64,000 bases of DNA, from positions 1-64,000 of the forward strand of contig NZ_LWBS01000022.1 of NCBI RefSeq assembly GCF_001652265.1, in the 5' to 3' direction. The DNA comes from Rhizobium leguminosarum. Its GTDB lineage: Bacteria; Pseudomonadota; Alphaproteobacteria; Rhizobiales; Rhizobiaceae. The notes beneath the pieces were generated by a model. That model saw nothing but the letters and a program-made list of their open reading frames with translations, was not told the DNA's origin and did not search any database. A program made the translations under genes and the position numbers. Below, piece by piece: positions 15,859 to 23,662 of this stretch (the stretch's first letter is position 1; each line of letters begins with the position of its first letter).

Positions 15859-16865
15859 CAAAGCACCGCCTTTTCGTAATCGACGCGATCGAAGCCATCG
15901 GTGGCCTCGAAGACTGCCTCAGGATGGGCCTCGCGCACATCATCGGACATCAGCCCGATCTGAACTGGTCCGCCCTCCTTGTAGCGGAAGGAATAGACAG
16001 GCAGCCCATTGTCCAGCGTGCCAACGCGCTTGATCTCGTCCTTCAGCCGGCGATCCGATTTCATCGCCCAGCCGCCGAGCAGCGATGAGCCTAGACCAAA
16101 CAGGCCGCCCATCGCTGCATTGTTGGCTGCCACCTGCTGGTTATAAGCGCCCATCTTCTGGCTATAGTTTTCATTGATCAGCCCGGCTTGATCCACCGTC
16201 GGAAGCTGCGTCGTCGGCGAATTGACGTAGCTCGGCTGATTGACCTGCGAGCCCGACATGAGGGCGGAGATTTCGTTCAGCGGCTGATTGCGTTCGGTCA
16301 GGATGGAGTTCTGCGCATTCGAATACATGTCGCCGAGATACTGGTCGGATGCGGCCTGCTTGCGCGTCGAGAAATCGCGCAGCGCATTGTCATAGGCGGC
16401 CGAACCCATCGAGATGCCCTTATCGGCGAGGCTCTGGTCGAGGCTCGCCTGGTCGCGATCCCATTGGTTGTTGAACCCGCCCTGCCAATGGTCGTTGGCG
16501 TATTTGTCAACATTCCCGGCGCTGAGATCGACATTCGTCCCGAGGATGCCGGAGATTTTTCCTGTCTGCTCGTTCGCCAGTTTCGCCAGCCCGAGCTGTG
16601 TCTGTTGCGTCTGGTCGTAGATCGCCTGATTTTCGGGAGAATAGGTCTGATAGGCGGAATAGGTCGGGAGATGATAGGTCTTGCCGTTCTGGTCGGTCAT
16701 CGTCGAATTGCCGGTGACCTTGTATTCCAGCGAGCCGTCGGGCGTGTACTGGTTGGTGTGGCTGAGACCCGCGTTGGCAATCGCAGTGTCCACGTTCGTC
16801 GCTGTCTGCGCCGCCGCGGTCTGTGTCGGATCGGGCGCTTTCGGCGCCTTAGGCGTGGAAACCAT
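15858..16865 (-). CDS. Virion protein with C-terminal S74-like chaperone segment (335 aa)
   Basis: An Ala/Gln/Asn-rich helical body (repeated Gln-Thr, Asp-Gln and Ala-rich helices) is followed by GGLFGLGSSLLGGWAMKSDRR and a segment (SDRRLKDEIKRVG, YSFRYKEGG, IGLMSDDVREAHPEAV). That segment is the hallmark of peptidase S74 intramolecular chaperones, which normally trimerise fibres and cleave themselves before the Ser of SDRRLK. Here it is attached to a core-type protein instead of an obvious fibre. The gene overlaps the GNAT gene by 17 nt. Confidence 0.65.
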   Translation of the reverse strand: MVSTPKAPKAPDPTQTAAAQTATNVDTAIANAGLSHTNQYTPDGSLEYKVTGNSTMTDQNGKTYHLPTYSAYQTYSPENQAIYDQTQQTQLGLAKLANEQTGKISGILGTNVDLSAGNVDKYANDHWQGGFNNQWDRDQASLDQSLADKGISMGSAAYDNALRDFSTRKQAASDQYLGDMYSNAQNSILTERNQPLNEISALMSGSQVNQPSYVNSPTTQLPTVDQAGLINENYSQKMGAYNQQVAANNAAMGGLFGLGSSLLGGWAMKSDRRLKDEIKRVGTLDNGLPVYSFRYKEGGPVQIGLMSDDVREAHPEAVFEATDGFDRVDYEKAVL

Positions 16866-17247
16866 AGGGGAATTCCTCTTTCAAGATTCCATAGAGCAGC
16901 GCGTCGCAGTCGCCGAAATACCCACGCTGGCGGCCTTCCAGGCGAGCACCGAGCCGGGCGAGCGCGTTCTGAGCAGCAATGTTGTCGGCGCGCGTCCTGA
17001 ACGTTGCACGGCGGCAGCCGAGTTGATCGGCGACATAACGGAAGGCGGCACGCATCAACGTCAGCGACAACCGATCGGCGGCGAGCGAAACCTCAACGTC
17101 GTGTTCGGTCCAGACGTTGAATACATAGCCGGCGATGATCCGGCCGCGATCGACATGCGCCAATGCGGTATACGGAGGTTCGAACGAAACCCCAATCTTG
17201 CCGCCGACCCAAGCTGCGATATCGGCGCGAGGCTCCGAAACGATCAA
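16849..17247 (-). CDS. GNAT-like acetyltransferase within the virion gene cluster (132 aa)
   Basis: The fold order fits a small GNAT: a beta segment with ALAHVDRGRIIAGYVFN, an Arg/Ala-rich helix, a RRATFRTRADNIAAQNALARLG motif (the usual N-x-x-A-x-x-x-L-x-x-LGA helix) and a final beta strand. The family transfers acetyl groups from acetyl-CoA to amines. It overlaps both flanking structural genes by a few bases and so must be expressed with them. The substrate is unknown; modification of a virion or host protein are both possible. Confidence 0.65.
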   Translation of the reverse strand: MIVSEPRADIAAWVGGKIGVSFEPPYTALAHVDRGRIIAGYVFNVWTEHDVEVSLAADRLSLTLMRAAFRYVADQLGCRRATFRTRADNIAAQNALARLGARLEGRQRGYFGDCDALLYGILKEEFPYGFHA

Positions 17248-19067
17248 AGCGGCGCGCCTTTTTCGTAAAGCACCTCACCGCCCACGACGGCCGCTTCCGA
17301 GACAGACGCTGAAGAGCCGGAAATCAGAGCCCGCACCGTCGGCGCAAGAGCAGCACCGGCTGCACCGGCAGAGGCGAATTTCCTGGCAAGGATGTTGCCC
17401 GGGAATTTCGACACGCCCCAGATTGCGGTTCCCCATTTCGCAGCAGCGCTGTTTTCAACCGATGACAGCAGCGCAGTCGGGATCTTCGTCTGATAGTCGG
17501 TCGATATGCCGGCATACATCAGCGCCGACACGCCGATCTGAGCTGTGACGCCGATCAGCTTCGAAAACTTCGTCGACAGCCCGTCACCAAAGCGGTTCCA
17601 CGCGCCGACCATGAGGGCGTCGATCGCCACGCCATTGTCGCTGGCGCCGGCTTCTGCCTCATAGACGGTTCCGTCGCTGCTGCCGAAGAACAGCCTGTCC
17701 TGCCATGTCGCCCAGCACGACGCCGAGATCCCGACGAAGCGGCACCATGCGCCGGTCTCGGTATTCATGACATACTGATACGTTCCGAACGACGACGGCA
17801 AGTTGACGATTGCCATTTGCCGAGCCGGGAAACTCGCCAGTTGCCACTCCTCGGACGTCGTACCGATCGCCGCGACGGTCTCGCGCCAGGTCGGGCCAAT
17901 CTTGGCGGTGATGGCGCCGAGGCTGGTGGCACCTCGGTCGAGCTGCACGGCCTTGGTGATCGGCACGATTCCATCCGTCGTCATGATCGCCAGATCAGCG
18001 CCAACCGAAAGCATGCACCTGTCAGTTCCGAGCGGGCGCCCGAGCTTGAACGTGCCGATGAGCCCCCAGTTGCTTGCGCTGGACGGATCTGAGCCTTGGA
18101 AGACAATCACCTCGCCCTCAGACGACATCAGCACCAGGCATTGCTGCAGGCCCGTCGATACCGGGATGGTCCAGACGTTGATCGCGACCAGCGTGCCGCC
18201 GTACTTCATGTTGCCGCCGACCGGCAGGACGGTTGCCGTGCCGCTGACCGCATCCGTGGCGAGGTACCAGACGTTCGTCGAGTTCTTTTCGATAAACCAG
18301 AGACGAGACCGATAGGCAGTCACCGCGATCAGCAGCGATGAATCCGGAATGCCTGTGATCATAGTTGACGGGACATATGGAGTCGCGGCGGCGCCGGTCT
18401 CAAGCTGCGCATTGGTGACCGAGCCTGCCACCGTGAGCGTCAGTGTGCCGGCAACTGGCGTGAATGTCAGCGTCACCCGGTTGGCGACGCCGGTCCCATT
18501 GAGAACGCCGGCGTAGGCCCCCGACAAAGTCACCGATCCCGTGCCGAAAAAGCTGAGGGTATAGGGCACGTTCTTGACCGCAACGTTTTGCGTCGCAAGC
18601 GTCGCCGTCCCGACGAGGTAGTTGTTGGTCCAAGACGTGCCGTTGAACAGCAGCGGCGTGTCGAGGCCATTCACCAGCCGCAGATATTCCTGGCCTGCCG
18701 GGTTCGTATATTGCTGTGTCGACCAATGCGCGGTGGATTGGCCGGAAACGACGGCGGCGCCGACTGCACCCCCAGCCGTCACGTCGAATATCTTGTCCCC
18801 TGCCGCGGCGAACAGCCGGTTGCTCACGCCGGAATAGGGAATGACGGTCTTGACGTCGGCGCCGAGGCCGGTAGCGAACGCGAGGGAGCCGTAGCGGGCG
18901 CGGACGCGGTTCGCCTCCGGAAAGAAGTTGTCGAGCTGGAACGCCGCATCCTTCGGCATGTCGGCCATTTCGACATCGGTTCGCCAGCCGCCGATCGGTG
19001 CAATCCAATCCTTGCTTGGAGACACCCGGGTCATGCCTGCGCCGGATGAGACAGGTTTGCGCGTCAT
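17244..19067 (-). CDS. Podovirus tail-hub/nozzle-type structural protein (607 aa)
   Basis: After a short N-terminus the protein has APIGGWRTDVEMADMPKDAA, DNFFPEANRVRARYG and repeated LFAAAGDKIFDVT-type beta-blade segments, as in the propeller-like tail-nozzle proteins of short-tailed phages. A central stretch (NAQLETGAAATPYVPS) resembles a carbohydrate-binding-module insertion common in phage tail proteins. The ATG at 19067 overlaps the adaptor stop (ATGA), so upstream in-frame sequence is excluded. The call is based on pattern and gene order. Confidence 0.65.
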   Translation of the reverse strand: MTRKPVSSGAGMTRVSPSKDWIAPIGGWRTDVEMADMPKDAAFQLDNFFPEANRVRARYGSLAFATGLGADVKTVIPYSGVSNRLFAAAGDKIFDVTAGGAVGAAVVSGQSTAHWSTQQYTNPAGQEYLRLVNGLDTPLLFNGTSWTNNYLVGTATLATQNVAVKNVPYTLSFFGTGSVTLSGAYAGVLNGTGVANRVTLTFTPVAGTLTLTVAGSVTNAQLETGAAATPYVPSTMITGIPDSSLLIAVTAYRSRLWFIEKNSTNVWYLATDAVSGTATVLPVGGNMKYGGTLVAINVWTIPVSTGLQQCLVLMSSEGEVIVFQGSDPSSASNWGLIGTFKLGRPLGTDRCMLSVGADLAIMTTDGIVPITKAVQLDRGATSLGAITAKIGPTWRETVAAIGTTSEEWQLASFPARQMAIVNLPSSFGTYQYVMNTETGAWCRFVGISASCWATWQDRLFFGSSDGTVYEAEAGASDNGVAIDALMVGAWNRFGDGLSTKFSKLIGVTAQIGVSALMYAGISTDYQTKIPTALLSSVENSAAAKWGTAIWGVSKFPGNILARKFASAGAAGAALAPTVRALISGSSASVSEAAVVGGEVLYEKGAPL

Positions 19068-19771
19068 GGATTCGGCACCGTGATCGTGCCGGGCCAATAG
19101 TTTTCCGGAACCTGCCCGCGGTTCGGCAGAGACAGATCCACCGGCGCCGCGGCGCGGTCGGAACCAATCGCCGACTCCTTGGCGCGCTCGAAATTGGCCA
19201 TCTCTTCCCCGTAGTCGAGGCCCTTGGCCCGCTTCCATCGCCAGATGGTCGACAACTCAATGAGCTCTTCAGGAAATCTCGCGGTGTCGGTATCGTTGGC
19301 CCAGGTGGCGGCATAGGTCGTGCCGCCGTTGACGACCACCCAGGCATTCGACACGTATTCGTATCGCAGGGTTTCGCCGGCATCGTTCGGATAGATCGCG
19401 AGCTTACCGCCCAGCATGCGCCAGATCTGCGGCACCGGGTTGGAGTTGAGGATCGTATTACGCTCCCAGGTCTGCGGCTCGACCGGGCCGTTCAACTGCC
19501 ACAGGCGCGACGTATTCCAGAGCTTTGAATTGTCGGGGAAGCGATCCCAATCCGCAGGCGGTTCGGCAGGCTCCGGAATAACGCCGGTCGCCGTGAAATC
19601 CCTGATCACGACGAGCGCCGACCAGTCATGGTTTCGCTGCAGATCGCGGCCGGCTCGAAAAGAGAGGATGCGCAGCTGGGCAATCTGCGGATCCGCCGAC
19701 GACATGACAGCAGTCGGCGGGTCGATGCTGATCTCCGCGCAGACGTTCTGGATAATGGTCAAGAGCGACAT
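19064..19771 (-). CDS. Head-to-tail adaptor protein (235 aa)
   Basis: The start (MSLLTIIQNVCAEISIDPPT) and the repeated aromatic tail-joining pattern (RNHDWSALVV, LWNTSRLWQLNG, QIWRMLGGKLAIYPN, then WRWKRAKGLDYGEEMANF) match podovirus adaptor (gp4/gp11-like) proteins. These bind below the portal and receive the tail hub. It lies between the capsid block and the tail-hub gene, as expected. Confidence 0.7.
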   Translation of the reverse strand: MSLLTIIQNVCAEISIDPPTAVMSSADPQIAQLRILSFRAGRDLQRNHDWSALVVIRDFTATGVIPEPAEPPADWDRFPDNSKLWNTSRLWQLNGPVEPQTWERNTILNSNPVPQIWRMLGGKLAIYPNDAGETLRYEYVSNAWVVVNGGTTYAATWANDTDTARFPEELIELSTIWRWKRAKGLDYGEEMANFERAKESAIGSDRAAAPVDLSLPNRGQVPENYWPGTITVPNP

Positions 19772-19785
19772 GCGCGGATCTCCAA

Positions 19786-20358
19786 TCAGGCTGCTTCGCG
19801 GCCGCGGCCTTTGCCGCCGCCATGGCGCTCGTTTTCGAGCGCTTCGAAGCGAGACGCCATCTGTTTCATCTGGTCGTTGAGGCGCGCGACTTCGTCTTTC
19901 AGCCGTTCGTTCTCAGCGGCGAAGGCGGAAGCGGCGCTGGAGTTTTCGGCGGTCGCCAAATAACCGCGGGCAGCGGCGACGAGCTCGTTCGCGCCCATTC
20001 CGAGCTTCTGCTTCGCAGTATCCGACAGCGCAGCCAGTTGCTCGACAGTGTAGATGTTGATCGCTTCAAGCTCCTTGATCTGGCTGGGTTTCAGATAAGG
20101 CCATTGAGCCAGCGGCGTTCCGACCAGCTGCTCGCGCGCGGCCGCGCCGTCCTTGAAGCGCTTGTAGGCGTCGGAGAAGCGGAGCTTATCGTTCTCAGTC
20201 ACCTCGCGGTAAACTTCGGTGTGCTTGTCGCCGGCGATGAAGATCCGCACGAATTCCTTGTCAGCGAAAATCGGGCGCCCTTCCTTCTCGGTCAGAAAGG
20301 TCTGCTCCACCGGCTCAAGGCTGAAGGAGGCATAAATTCCAGTGTTGCTATCGGCCAT
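19786..20358 (-). CDS. Coiled-coil phage protein downstream of capsid genes (190 aa)
   Basis: An N-terminal region with YASFSLEPVEQTFLTEKEG and a DNA-binding-like middle segment (LKPSQIKELEAINIYTVEQL, resembling a helix-hairpin) precede a C-terminal coiled coil (AFAAENERLKDEVARLNDQM) and a Gly/Arg-rich tail. It is conserved in type between capsid and adaptor in related phages. The function is not known; a structural or assembly role is inferred from position. Confidence 0.55.
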   Translation of the reverse strand: MADSNTGIYASFSLEPVEQTFLTEKEGRPIFADKEFVRIFIAGDKHTEVYREVTENDKLRFSDAYKRFKDGAAAREQLVGTPLAQWPYLKPSQIKELEAINIYTVEQLAALSDTAKQKLGMGANELVAAARGYLATAENSSAASAFAAENERLKDEVARLNDQMKQMASRFEALENERHGGGKGRGREAA

Positions 20359-20426
20359 TGTGATTGTCTCGCGGTTGATGGCGGGGAAAGGGAAACGGGC
20401 GCCGAAGCGCCCGCCGTTGATCAGGG

Positions 20427-21212
20427 TTAGTTCACCTTCGAAAGGAAGGGTCGCATCAGCGTTGCCTCAAGCACGCCCGTCGCTGTGACCGTGATGGCGG
20501 TGCCATTGGCCGTGGCGTTGGCGGACATGGTGATGCTCTGGACCGTACCAGAGGGGGTGTAGGTGATCCCGCTGATGGTGGTGGAACCCGGAATGCCGGT
20601 GCCCGAGATAGCGGCGCCGATGAACGGGCCACCCGCGGGGCTGACACTACCGAGAGAGGTCAGCACAGCGGAACCGTTGACGGTCGTCGCTGTGAAGGTC
20701 TGGTTGGCCGCTGCGAAGTTGACGCCCTGGATGGCCTTGGTGGTGGCCGTCGGGGATGCCGGTGCGGTTGCCAGACCTGCCGTCGCTGTGGTTTCCGCGA
20801 CGACAAGCGCCGCCGTTGCCGTGGTTACCAGAGCCGGAGCCTGGCCATTGCGCTGCAGCCAGACGTAATAGGTGCCGGCCGCAAGGCTGATGGCTTGTGC
20901 CGGTCCACCGGACTGCGTCGGTGCCTGGCTTGCCCCGGCGAAGACGCCGCAACGATTGCCGACGACGGCGGCGGCCGTGGTCAGCAGCGAGGCGACATAA
21001 TCCCGGGTCCACTGGAACCACTGGCCTGGCTGAAGGGTCGTCTGCGAGGCCAGCACCAGCTGGCAATAGACCCACTCGGATTCGCGGTCCCCGCCGGCGA
21101 CGGCGCCGAGGGAGAAGTTCGGGCCCGGAATACCGGAGCCGGAAACGATCGGGCCTTCGACGACGAACGGGTTCGCGCCAAGACGATCGGTCTGGGAAAT
21201 TGCGATGGTCAT
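20427..21212 (-). CDS. Putative capsid decoration protein (261 aa)
   Basis: A beta-rich Thr/Ala/Val protein with an N-terminal domain (GPNFSLGAVAGGDRESEWVY), a Trp-containing YYVWLQRNG strand and an immunoglobulin-like tail (GPFIGAAISGTGIPGSTTIS). It lies just downstream of the major capsid gene on the same strand. Proteins with this profile and place are usually head decoration proteins; that is an inference from synteny. Confidence 0.55.
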   Translation of the reverse strand: MTIAISQTDRLGANPFVVEGPIVSGSGIPGPNFSLGAVAGGDRESEWVYCQLVLASQTTLQPGQWFQWTRDYVASLLTTAAAVVGNRCGVFAGASQAPTQSGGPAQAISLAAGTYYVWLQRNGQAPALVTTATAALVVAETTATAGLATAPASPTATTKAIQGVNFAAANQTFTATTVNGSAVLTSLGSVSPAGGPFIGAAISGTGIPGSTTISGITYTPSGTVQSITMSANATANGTAITVTATGVLEATLMRPFLSKVN

Positions 21213-21236
21213 TGGAGATGATCCTTTCGTTGACGA

Positions 21237-22211
21237 TCAGGCGAACAGCACGCCCTGCAGGAAGGCGTTGCTCATGGTGAGGTTGCCGGCGAAGCCCATG
21301 AGCTGCACGAAAGCATCCTGGTTGGTGTTCATGCGCTCATCGCCGATCGGAGCCATGTCGCGGTCGCGGTGCGGGCGGTAGAACAGGTACTTGGTGTTCA
21401 GGAAGAACATCTGATTGAGCGGCGCGCCACCGCCGAAACCGCCGTCGAAGATCACGTCGGCGCCCATGTATTGCAACGACTGGAAGCCGGCCATGCCCTT
21501 GTCCGCCGAGGTGATGCGCTGGATTGCCTGCAGCGATTCCCAATAGAGGCGGAAGAAGTTGTTGTCGGCGACGACAAGATCCGGCGAGTCGGCGCCGCGA
21601 ACGCAGGACATGTAGAGCCGGTTCATGTACGACTGAATGTTGGCCGTAGAGGCAGCCGCACCACCATCTGCTGTCGCGGAAAACTTCTGGTTACGCCAGA
21701 AACCCCAGGTAGCGCGTGAGATGCCGCCGACGGTGCCTGATGTCGGAGAGGTCGAGATCAAGAGCTGCAACCCGCCGATCTGGCGCCCGCCATCGGCCGT
21801 GCCATCGGAATAGCAGTCGAGCGCGATGTTGTTCTTCAGTGTCGTTTCGGCGTTTTCGATGCGCTGTTCAAGCAGATCGAGGATCGCATCTTCACCGGAA
21901 TTCTGCAGCTGTTCGAGGCCTGACATGGAGACGGCGACCGCGGCCTGCTTGAGGTCGTATTCGGCAGCCGTGATCACGTCGGAGGGCTGCACATTCAAAA
22001 TGTCGTATCCGGAATATCTGCGAAAGGTCGAATTTTCGGCATATTGCATTTCCTGAACGATGGTGCGGCCGCCCGAGACGGGCTTCTTGCGGCCGCGGCT
22101 GTTGAGACGATTCAGAAGACCGTTGTTCTTCGTGACATCGTCGGCAACGGTACCGCTGCGGTTCCGCAGGGTAGTCGTCACGATTTCAGAGAGGTTTGGC
22201 GAGACTGCCAT
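21237..22211 (-). CDS. Phage major capsid protein (HK97-fold type)
   Basis: A 324-aa protein with TTTLRNRSGTVADDVTKNN at the N-terminus, a QYAENSTFRRYSGYD segment, a helical spine (QLQNSGEDAILDLLEQRIEN) and a C-terminal block (FFLNTKYLFYRPHRDRDM, then NQDAFVQLMGFAGNLTMSN). The region order and the neighbouring scaffold, portal and terminase identify it as the capsid subunit. No protease gene is visible next to it. Confidence 0.8.
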   Translation of the reverse strand: MAVSPNLSEIVTTTLRNRSGTVADDVTKNNGLLNRLNSRGRKKPVSGGRTIVQEMQYAENSTFRRYSGYDILNVQPSDVITAAEYDLKQAAVAVSMSGLEQLQNSGEDAILDLLEQRIENAETTLKNNIALDCYSDGTADGGRQIGGLQLLISTSPTSGTVGGISRATWGFWRNQKFSATADGGAAASTANIQSYMNRLYMSCVRGADSPDLVVADNNFFRLYWESLQAIQRITSADKGMAGFQSLQYMGADVIFDGGFGGGAPLNQMFFLNTKYLFYRPHRDRDMAPIGDERMNTNQDAFVQLMGFAGNLTMSNAFLQGVLFA

Positions 22212-22226
22212 GGTTCATGTTCCTTT

Positions 22227-23315
22227 TCAGACGCGACCGTTCGAGGCGTGCAACGCCGTGCGAAGGGATTCGCGGATTGAAGTTGGTTGCCCGGCGCCGG
22301 CGCCCTGGGTTGGACCGGGGGCGGAAGAGCCGGAGATCGATCGCGAGGCGCGGCGGGCCTGATCTGCCGCTGCTGCTCTCTGGGAAGTCTGGTCTTGAAC
22401 TGTGGTCGCCGGCGCAGCCTGGCTGATCAGCTGCTGACGAATATCGGGGCGCATCCAGCAGGCCGCGTCGTAAGCATCCTTGAGTGACGATGCGCGCCCT
22501 GCGCTGATGAGGGCGACCATGTCATCGAGAACTGCTTCGGCGTGCACATTTGCCGGATCGGAAATGAAGGCATTGACCTGAGTTTCAGTGTCTCGTTTCC
22601 GAAGTACCTGTTCAACCGTGGCCTCGACGTTGACGGGCTGAGGCGTTGGCTGTTGCTGGGCCTGTTGCGGCCGGCGCTGCAGGATCTGGTCCTGCTGCCC
22701 GGCGACAAGGGCATGAAGGTTGACGCCGGCCATCTTGGCGACGTGAATGACGGTGTTAATCGGGTCGCGAATGAGCGACTGTTCCCAGTCGATCGCCTTC
22801 CGCATGACATCGGCGTGGGTAGTGCCGGCCTGGCGGACGATCGGCGTGAATTCTTCGAGGCCCTTATAGTCCTGAAGGACGCGGAAACCGTTGTCGACTT
22901 CCTGCTCTCGCTTGGCGACGGCGGCCTGGACCTCGGGCGGCAGTGTTCCGAACTGAGCCTTGGCCTCCTGAGACCAACCAGGCGGGACACGGTGCGTTGC
23001 GGCCGGCTGCTGCTCGGATGCCTGAGGCTGCGCCTGTGGCGTCTGCTGGGCGGCAGGAGCAGCGGTTGCCGCGGCCGGCGTCTGTGCGGTCTTTGCGGCA
23101 GCGGCTGCCTGCTGTTGCGCTGGAGCGGTCTTGTCCGTCTCCTTTGGCGCGAAGCGGCCATGCTCGTCGCGCTGGCGATCCGTGTTTGATGCAGAGACAT
23201 TTCCGTCCGCGCTGTCGATCGCGGCCCGCAAACTGTCCCGGATGCTGATCGGCTTGTCCAGGGACGTGCCGAGGTCTTCGCTGCCGTTGCCGGCCTCGTT
23301 AATCAGGTCTTCCAT
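22227..23315 (-). CDS. Phage scaffolding protein (362 aa)
   Basis: Gln/Ala/Pro-rich, acidic and mostly disordered at the N-terminal half, with a helical middle (PPEVQAAVAKREQEVDNGFR, DVMRKAIDWEQSLIRDP) and a disordered end. It lies between portal and capsid, the standard scaffold position. A nearly repeated motif opens and closes the protein (SIRDSLRAAIDSADGNV near residue 25 and SIRESLRTALHASNGRV at the very C-terminus). This may be a capsid-binding handle present at both ends. Confidence 0.7.
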   Translation of the reverse strand: MEDLINEAGNGSEDLGTSLDKPISIRDSLRAAIDSADGNVSASNTDRQRDEHGRFAPKETDKTAPAQQQAAAAAKTAQTPAAATAAPAAQQTPQAQPQASEQQPAATHRVPPGWSQEAKAQFGTLPPEVQAAVAKREQEVDNGFRVLQDYKGLEEFTPIVRQAGTTHADVMRKAIDWEQSLIRDPINTVIHVAKMAGVNLHALVAGQQDQILQRRPQQAQQQPTPQPVNVEATVEQVLRKRDTETQVNAFISDPANVHAEAVLDDMVALISAGRASSLKDAYDAACWMRPDIRQQLISQAAPATTVQDQTSQRAAAADQARRASRSISGSSAPGPTQGAGAGQPTSIRESLRTALHASNGRV

Positions 23316-23350
23316 GTCGAATGATTCCTATTTCGGGGATTGATGCCCGT

Positions 23351-23662
23351 TCAGGCGTTGTATTTGGCGCGAGCTCGCCGCAGTTCATTGCGGATCGCCC
23401 TTCGATCCGTCTTGGGCTTTTCGATCGGCTGTGGCTTTTCGTTGCCGATCTCGACCACGCCGGCAGCTCGATAGGCCGAACGCAGCTTGGCTTTCGAGGT
23501 GTAATGCCTGCCGTCATGCATCGACTGGATATCGATGGCATCGCTGATGAAGTGCGGCGCTGGCAGATCCGACTGCGCTGGGTTTTGCACCGGCATGCAG
23601 TTGTGCGGCCACTTGTCGAGTTGGTGCCAGCCGCCACAAACACGGCAATATCGTTCCCTCAT
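23351..23662 (-). CDS. Small zinc-finger-like phage protein (103 aa)
   Basis: The N-terminus reads MRERYCRVCGGWHQLDKWPHNC, a CxxC...H...HNC arrangement that could bind zinc. A helical, very basic C-terminus follows (RRAIRNELRRARAKYNA). It overlaps the portal stop by 4 nt. Small Cys-rich proteins of this form recur next to portal genes; their job is unknown. Confidence 0.6.
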   Translation of the reverse strand: MRERYCRVCGGWHQLDKWPHNCMPVQNPAQSDLPAPHFISDAIDIQSMHDGRHYTSKAKLRSAYRAAGVVEIGNEKPQPIEKPKTDRRAIRNELRRARAKYNA

